NCBI GenBank assembly: GCA_030248225.1
Contig: JASANE010021275.1
Coordinates: 61,453 to 125,452, forward strand
Direction: 5' to 3'
Source of the DNA: Trileptium ribeirensis
Taxonomy: Eukaryota > Nematoda > Enoplea > Enoplida > Thoracostomopsidae
DNA: 64,000 nucleotides
Shown: in pieces, positions 59,801 to 64,000 of the stretch
Layout of the letters: each line of letters begins with the position of its first letter
How positions within the stretch are numbered: position 1 is the stretch's first letter
Program-made: the position numbers and the translations under genes
The notes under the pieces: model-generated
Database searches by the model: none
The model's input: only the letters and a program-made list of their open reading frames with translations
What the model was told of the DNA's origin: nothing

Positions 59801-62800
59801 AGACTGTGATGAGATCTGCTAAGTGTTATTCAAATGTGGGTGAGAAAACTAGTATGTCATCTATGTAAATGAGACACCTTTCCCATTCCAAGCCTTTTAA
59901 AATGATTGACATGCACCTTTGGAAGGCACCTGGAGAAGAATTTAAGCCAAAGGGTAAGACATTGTATTCATACTGTCCATGGACAGTGACAAAGGAAGTC
60001 TTTTCCTTAGTTTCAGGGTCTAATTCTAATTGCCAAAATCCTTTGTTAAGGTCCAGGCTTGACATGAATTTTGTGTTTCGCAGGCATCCTAATATGTCGT
60101 CTATGCGGGGTAACGGGTATAAGTCGCGTTCGGCGACTACGTTGAGCTTACGGAAGTCAACGCACAAGCGTAAAGTGCCGTCGCTCTTAGTGACGTACAC
60201 TATGGGGGAACCCCATGGTGAATCGGATGGTGTTATAAGACCGGCTTCCACCATGTTGTTTAGTTCTTCCCTCAAGGGTTCGCGTAGAGAATGGGCCAAT
60301 CGGTAGGGCACCTGTTTTATGGGTTTCGCGTCCCCAGTGATTATCCTATGCTGGTGTACACCACTCCTTCCTAAGTCGAATGGGTGCACACTGAATATGT
60401 CGGCATTCTCGGAAATAGTGGTTTTCAATCGTTTTAATTCATAAGGGTTAAGTGTAGTTTGTCCAAAGTCGATTTTGCTTAATACCTGTATAGATCGTTC
60501 GGTATCGATCGTTTTCTTTTGGTCATTTATGACTTGTACTACATTGTCCCGTGTAACTCCTATGCGGTTGCATTGTTTGGTATGCTGAGGAGGTCCGAGT
60601 TGGAGAAGACGTTTATTGCTGTCATATAAGAGCTCGACCTCATTGTCGTCAAGCATCTCGATGTGTCCTATGGTTTGTCCTGCGTGTATGGCGACGGGTA
60701 TGTTTCCAAAGTTCATCATTGCCACTGGGATCATGCGTTGACCAGTGAGCACTAGGGCATGGGCGATGGCGATGTCCCTAATGAAAGGGTCTGGTACAAA
60801 CAAAGCTTGGCCGGTAGGCGGTTGGGTGATCTCGGGGACAGCGTTGATGAATAGTTCGGTGTTCGGCGGTACTTGTGTGTATTTTCTGGATACCACGTTA
60901 ATGACTGGTGGTCGATAGTCTCCTTGGTCCGCAAAAGGAGCGGAGCAGTTCTCCGTTCCGTTTGATAAATCCAAGCAGCGGTCCTTAAAGTTTATGGCTA
61001 CATACGGTAGTAAGGCCATGAAGTCGGTACCCAAGATGCATTCGTACGGTGTGTCGGTAGTCACTTGGAAGTCGCATGGAGTGCTTAGCGAACCTATAGT
61101 AATCGGTGCTTTCACTACTCCACTAATTGTCAGTTCCTGTTGTGTCGCTGATACTATACGGGTGGTGTTAGTGTCGCGGGGCACTAAACCTAAACGGGCG
61201 GCTAGGGCTTGGGACATGATTGAGACGTCAGCTCCGGTGTCTACAAGTGTCGTGACGGGAGTGCCGAGTATAGTTGCGTTGATGAGAAGTGGGGTGTTAC
61301 CTGCATTCATGGTGTTTAATTGTCTGGTGAACATACCCTGTCGAGGTCCACGGCGTAGGTCGCGGGTGGGAGCAGCGAATAATTCGTCATCTTCAATGAA
61401 AACGAGTTCCTCCTCGGACGAAGCACGGGTTGTCAAGAGTCTGTTGGAACGACGCGGGGCCCGATTGGACACAACGGACACGCGCGGCGTCCCCGAAGGT
61501 ACAATCGAAACCTCGGTCGGCGAAATTCGGGGTGTAGTGTCCTCCTCAGGTGGTGCACTTGGGCCTCTTTTGTCGGCTCTAATCCACCTAATTGCTTTTC
61601 GGGGTTTTCCGTCGGTTTTGATCAATCTCCCGCGGCATGGTAGCCAGCGGGGTAAATAGTATGCATACTTAGGAGGGACCTTACACTTGGTCATACAGTA
61701 GATCAGACTGATTACACTAACGATTAGGGTAATTATAAAGTAGGGCGATAGTCCGGTATACTCTAAAGCAGGAAAATTAACTATCTTTTGAACTTGTTCC
61801 TTGGCTATCTGAGCTACCTGTAAGTTCGTCGCCTTAGCGTCGTCGAGTGAACTCCAGGTTAAAGGTCTTAGTTTAAGGCCGGTGAGCCGGTCAATAGTAA
61901 TGTTAGGCCCAAATTTTATCGTAATTTCCTCTGGCTTTAGCATACTCGTTAGTACGATCGATCCTACAACCAACTGTGTATAATTTCCGTGGGGAAACCA
62001 TAAGATTCCGTTAGGCGGGACCTTAATGGCCTTGCCTAAGGTTACGTGCGCGAGCTGTCTACGATTAGTCAGTATAACCTCAGGTTCACTAGTCCTAATT
62101 AAAACGCCTTGAATGGTTGTGTGTACGGCTGTATCATTGGCCAGTGGGCCGATAAGCGTGCGGTTGCTGCATGCGTGTTTGGTGGATTCTGGCACGAATT
62201 CACCTGCGATGATCCATTCTAAGCAATTTGTGCTATGGTCAGTTAGTAACGCGTGGGGGGCACAAAAAGCAATTCCGGGTCGGTGCTTGCATGCTCCTAG
62301 GTTCAGCGACTCGAAACGCGTATGTCCCAATCTAGCTGCGTGTTGCGGTAGCGGTAGTCTCAGCTGCGTAAGCGTGTCAGGAGCGTTCCAACCAGTATTG
62401 TAGACCCGGAAGTAAGGTCGAACATCGCTGCGTTTGGGTAGCGGTAACTGCAAAATAAAACCGAAGCGAAATCCTGTCAGATCTACACTTACGGGCATCA
62501 CTCGTCCGAACTGATATGCTAAACTGGGTTCTCGCATCAGGATGGTCTTGGATATGCGAGGATCCATGGCGAATAATCGTCGTAGCATGACGACATCGAT
62601 AACCGCAGGGGAGAGTTCACCGTTTAACATAGACTCCATGATGGCCTGTACCGACGAGCGCATGTTCGCTCGAAGTATGTGGTCAATCAACTGATGGTGT
62701 ACGTGTGTGACCTCTTTCTGGTCAGCACATCGGACCTGCTCAATCATGGAGACTACTTCCTGCATGCTGTGGTGTAAAAATGCATAAATGTCCTCATTAG

Positions 62801-64000
62801 CGCGGGTTAACTGCTTTATTGCCTTAGTATTCCGAAAGGAGACGTCATTCGTCTCGCGCATAAATTTTTCGAGAACGGTCACTTGCTGTCGTACGTTGTT
62901 AATATGAACGCCGTTAGCGAAGGCCATTCCTAAACCTAGAAAACCAGAAACGGCGCCGGCAGCGGCGGCGATTAGGCTTCCAAAGCGTTTTTCTCGGCGG
63001 TTGGTAAGGTCGCATAGGTGCTCGTTTTCTACGCAGAAGGAATGCACAAGCAGCGAGTAATAATTAGTGTCTAGTATGCCATGATATGCATCGTCCAGTT
63101 CGCGTTCTAGTGCGCTCAAGGTTGTATGCAGCTGCGGGTACTCAGTACAGTTCGCTTTCCTGCAGCAGTCTGCTCGGCAGGAACCGTTAGCTTCATACTG
63201 TGGGCAAACATTGCTTGCGTAGGGGTCTGACTTGCGTTCCCAATCTCTCAATGATAGCTGCAGGACCACTGGCAAGTGCGTGGTCTGGTCAGATGTAATG
63301 ACCAAACCCTGCGGTTCGACAACAACACCTACTTGGCGGTTTACAAACGCACCTAATCGCGAGATCGCATCGCTGAAAGGCGAGAGCGTGGCGTGCGTAG
63401 AGCTTAACGTCGAAAGCCAAAGTAGCAGTAAGATGGTGCAGACTTTCCGCATACCTGTGTTCTGACCTGATCCGCTATTCAAGCCAGGTGAAGAAGGTCG
63501 AGCCATCTTTCGGGGAGGCTCTGATTCATCCTCACTGTCCATTACTTGATCGCCAGTTCCACTCGGGGTTTCCTTATCAGTTGGTCTGACATTCTCTACG
63601 GTTGGTTCATTCTGCTCACCGAGATTCTCTTCGGAAGCGTTTAAACAGTCGGCCATCGCTAGAGCCAGCTGTTCGTCCAAGTCTTGAGTGGAGCTGCTGA
63701 TACTGCTGCGTCGGAGTGAACACGGTTCCGAGATCAGGTAGTCTACTTCTACGTGCTCACCTATTGTCATACCACACTCAATTTGGAGCATATTGACGCT
63801 AGCAGGACGTCTCAGGAGTCTCAAACGCGCGCACAAGAGCACTAGTCGGTCCCGTCTATGGGACTCGTCAGTAAACTCCATGTTATTCATTGCGTACTGA
63901 ACGAAAGTAGTTATGGGGACTCCTTCACTGCCCTGATTTCTGTAGATGAATTCCAACAGCTGGGGCGCCTCGCTCAGCATCTCATGCAAGTCGATGTTGG
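56799..64000 (-). CDS. Env-Pol polyprotein of an LTR retroelement (one frame, one nonsense codon, N-terminus outside window)
   Basis: A single reading frame runs from the right edge of the window to a TAG at 56801-56799, about 2400 codons, interrupted only by TAA at 59828-59826. Domain order: an N-terminal region with a UIM-like motif, an envelope-like glycoprotein, aspartic protease, reverse transcriptase, RNase H, a proline-rich spacer, integrase. Residue numbers below count from the codon at 63989 (ends before the nonsense codon at residue 1387) or from the codon at 59393 for the distal part. GC content is clearly higher than in the zfr introns. RT and IN motifs are Ty3/gypsy (Metaviridae)-like. 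Env before pol in the same frame is contrary to the usual gag-pol-env order. The frame is open at the window edge, so more lies upstream. Confidence 0.9.
57084..58106 (-). other. Retroelement integrase domain
   Basis: Zinc-binding HHCC (H438, H445, C475, C478 in distal numbering), catalytic core D508 (MFVDLLDTR), D568 (ELVSDRGG) and E604 (ANGEIERFNRTL) with D-35-E spacing, then a GPY/F module (RRWCGPYQITKIM). All catalytic residues are present, so this part looks intact. No chromodomain seen. Confidence 0.94.
58494..59066 (-). other. Proline-rich spacer between RNase H and integrase
   Basis: Distal residues about 110-300: an acidic start (DSADEADHDEQDHA), a Lys/Pro patch, and a Pro/Ala/Ser/Thr-rich stretch (PGPPTEPAPTQEHV and following). 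In most Ty3/gypsy elements RNase H and integrase are much closer. No known domain. Confidence 0.65.
59070..59438 (-). other. Retroelement RNase H domain
   Basis: TDASG near 59420, the AIETEALAIRWAALHFRHYL block with catalytic Glu, VETDHKPL, and the end NANADGLSRDP. This is the classic Ty3/gypsy RNase H, which degrades the RNA strand of the hybrid. Confidence 0.92.
59490..60308 (-). other. Ty3/gypsy-type reverse transcriptase domain with one in-frame nonsense codon
   Basis: It starts at VPYRLAHSLREPLREELNNM. Motifs: SPWGSPIVYVTKSDG, LCVDFRKLN, SSLDLNKGFWQ (D1313), FGLNSSPGAFQ and YIDDILVFS (D1377, D1378). The frame meets a TAA at 59828-59826 just after the YIDD block and then continues with a normal thumb sequence (the KCQFGQKQLKYLGHIIS region). 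One point change would explain it. Confidence 0.93.
60966..61298 (-). other. Retropepsin-type aspartic protease domain
   Basis: Residues about 898-1008. The active site is LVDTGADVSIMS (D917, T918, G919) and the second conserved block is ECILGTDFM (985-991). It would cut the polyprotein. It lies about 100 residues after the Env membrane tail in the same frame, so the glycoprotein and protease would be made together unless processing or splicing separates them. Confidence 0.9.
61590..63452 (-). other. Envelope-like class I fusion glycoprotein region
   Basis: It begins at Met180 (ATG at 63452), followed by a strong signal-type hydrophobic segment (residues 183-200, ending THA). Residues 331-335 are RREKR, a furin-type cleavage site, directly followed by a Gly/Ala-rich fusion-peptide-like stretch (336-360, key residues F336, G337, A341-G345, G349) and a heptad-like helix (361-425). 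Cysteines cluster at 262-281 with a CC pair. N-glycosylation sequons occur at N268, N280, N609, N618, N669 and N696. A membrane anchor lies at 749-766, followed by a basic tail. The architecture resembles baculovirus F/errantivirus Env-type fusion proteins, but I cannot assign the exact family. Confidence 0.75.
63453..64000 (-). other. N-terminal region of the polyprotein with a UIM-like motif
   Basis: Residues 1-179 precede the Env signal sequence. Residues 103-118 (DLDEQLALAMADCLNA) fit the ubiquitin-interacting motif pattern of an acidic start, Leu, x-x-Ala, hydrophobic, x-x-Ser/Cys, Leu, except that Cys replaces the usual Ser. A basic patch (PRKMARP) lies near residues 159-165. The first 90 residues may be a small helical fold but match nothing I know. 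Confidence 0.4.

Noticed and set aside
60994..61659. 221-codon plus-strand ORF opposite the protease region
   Set aside because: Antisense shadow in GC-richer coding DNA. No recognisable motif.

Overview
This is a window of nuclear DNA from an intron-rich metazoan, probably an invertebrate. The case rests on spliceosomal exons of a conserved animal gene with GT donors and TAG acceptors, very long AT-rich introns, and a mixed set of eukaryotic transposons: LINE, Penelope-like, hAT-type and Ty3/gypsy-type LTR elements. I cannot name the phylum. No prokaryotic genes, CRISPR arrays or rRNA genes are seen.

Left half (1-33770, minus strand): one host gene, the orthologue of the zinc-finger RNA-binding protein ZFR (Drosophila Zn72D). 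I assembled its start codon and seven coding exons (33727-33770, 28538-28904, 23192-23267, 11144-11589, 10337-10519, 6289-6412, 1126-1325). All phases agree and give 480 codons, covering the low-complexity N-terminus and three C2H2 RNA-binding fingers. The C-terminal DZF half lies beyond the left edge. About 31 kb of the 32.6 kb gene is intron. The introns hold two decayed Penelope-like elements in opposite orientation, a 5'-truncated RNase H LINE, a second LINE remnant, three copies of a hAT-like non-autonomous element (one with a perfect 8-bp target duplication), a broken gypsy gag fragment, tandem duplications, several dispersed short repeats, and a cluster of the palindrome TGTTCGCGAACA.

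Middle (33771-52934): no convincing host gene. From 37979 to 52934 there are two facing copies of one very long LTR-like repeat family, plus strand from 37979 and 39035, minus strand from 52934. They start with TGTAACAGG, carry minisatellites at equivalent positions, and are full of short perfect hairpins, some of which persist with compensatory changes between copies.

Right (53536-64000, minus strand): the 3' end of a large, GC-richer LTR retroelement running off the right edge, with its 3' LTR starting at 52934. Its layout is very unusual. An envelope-like class I fusion glycoprotein (signal sequence, RREKR cleavage site, Gly/Ala-rich fusion peptide, C-terminal membrane anchor) lies upstream of, and in the same reading frame as, protease, reverse transcriptase, RNase H and integrase. 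Downstream of integrase are a long proline-rich ORF with no early ATG, an ORF with a NADAR (YbiA-like, ADP-ribose/NAD-related) domain, and a degenerate SGNH/GDSL-like domain. One nonsense codon in RT and one frameshift after the NADAR region suggest this copy is no longer fully functional. This Env-first, NADAR-carrying element is the best candidate for an undescribed system.
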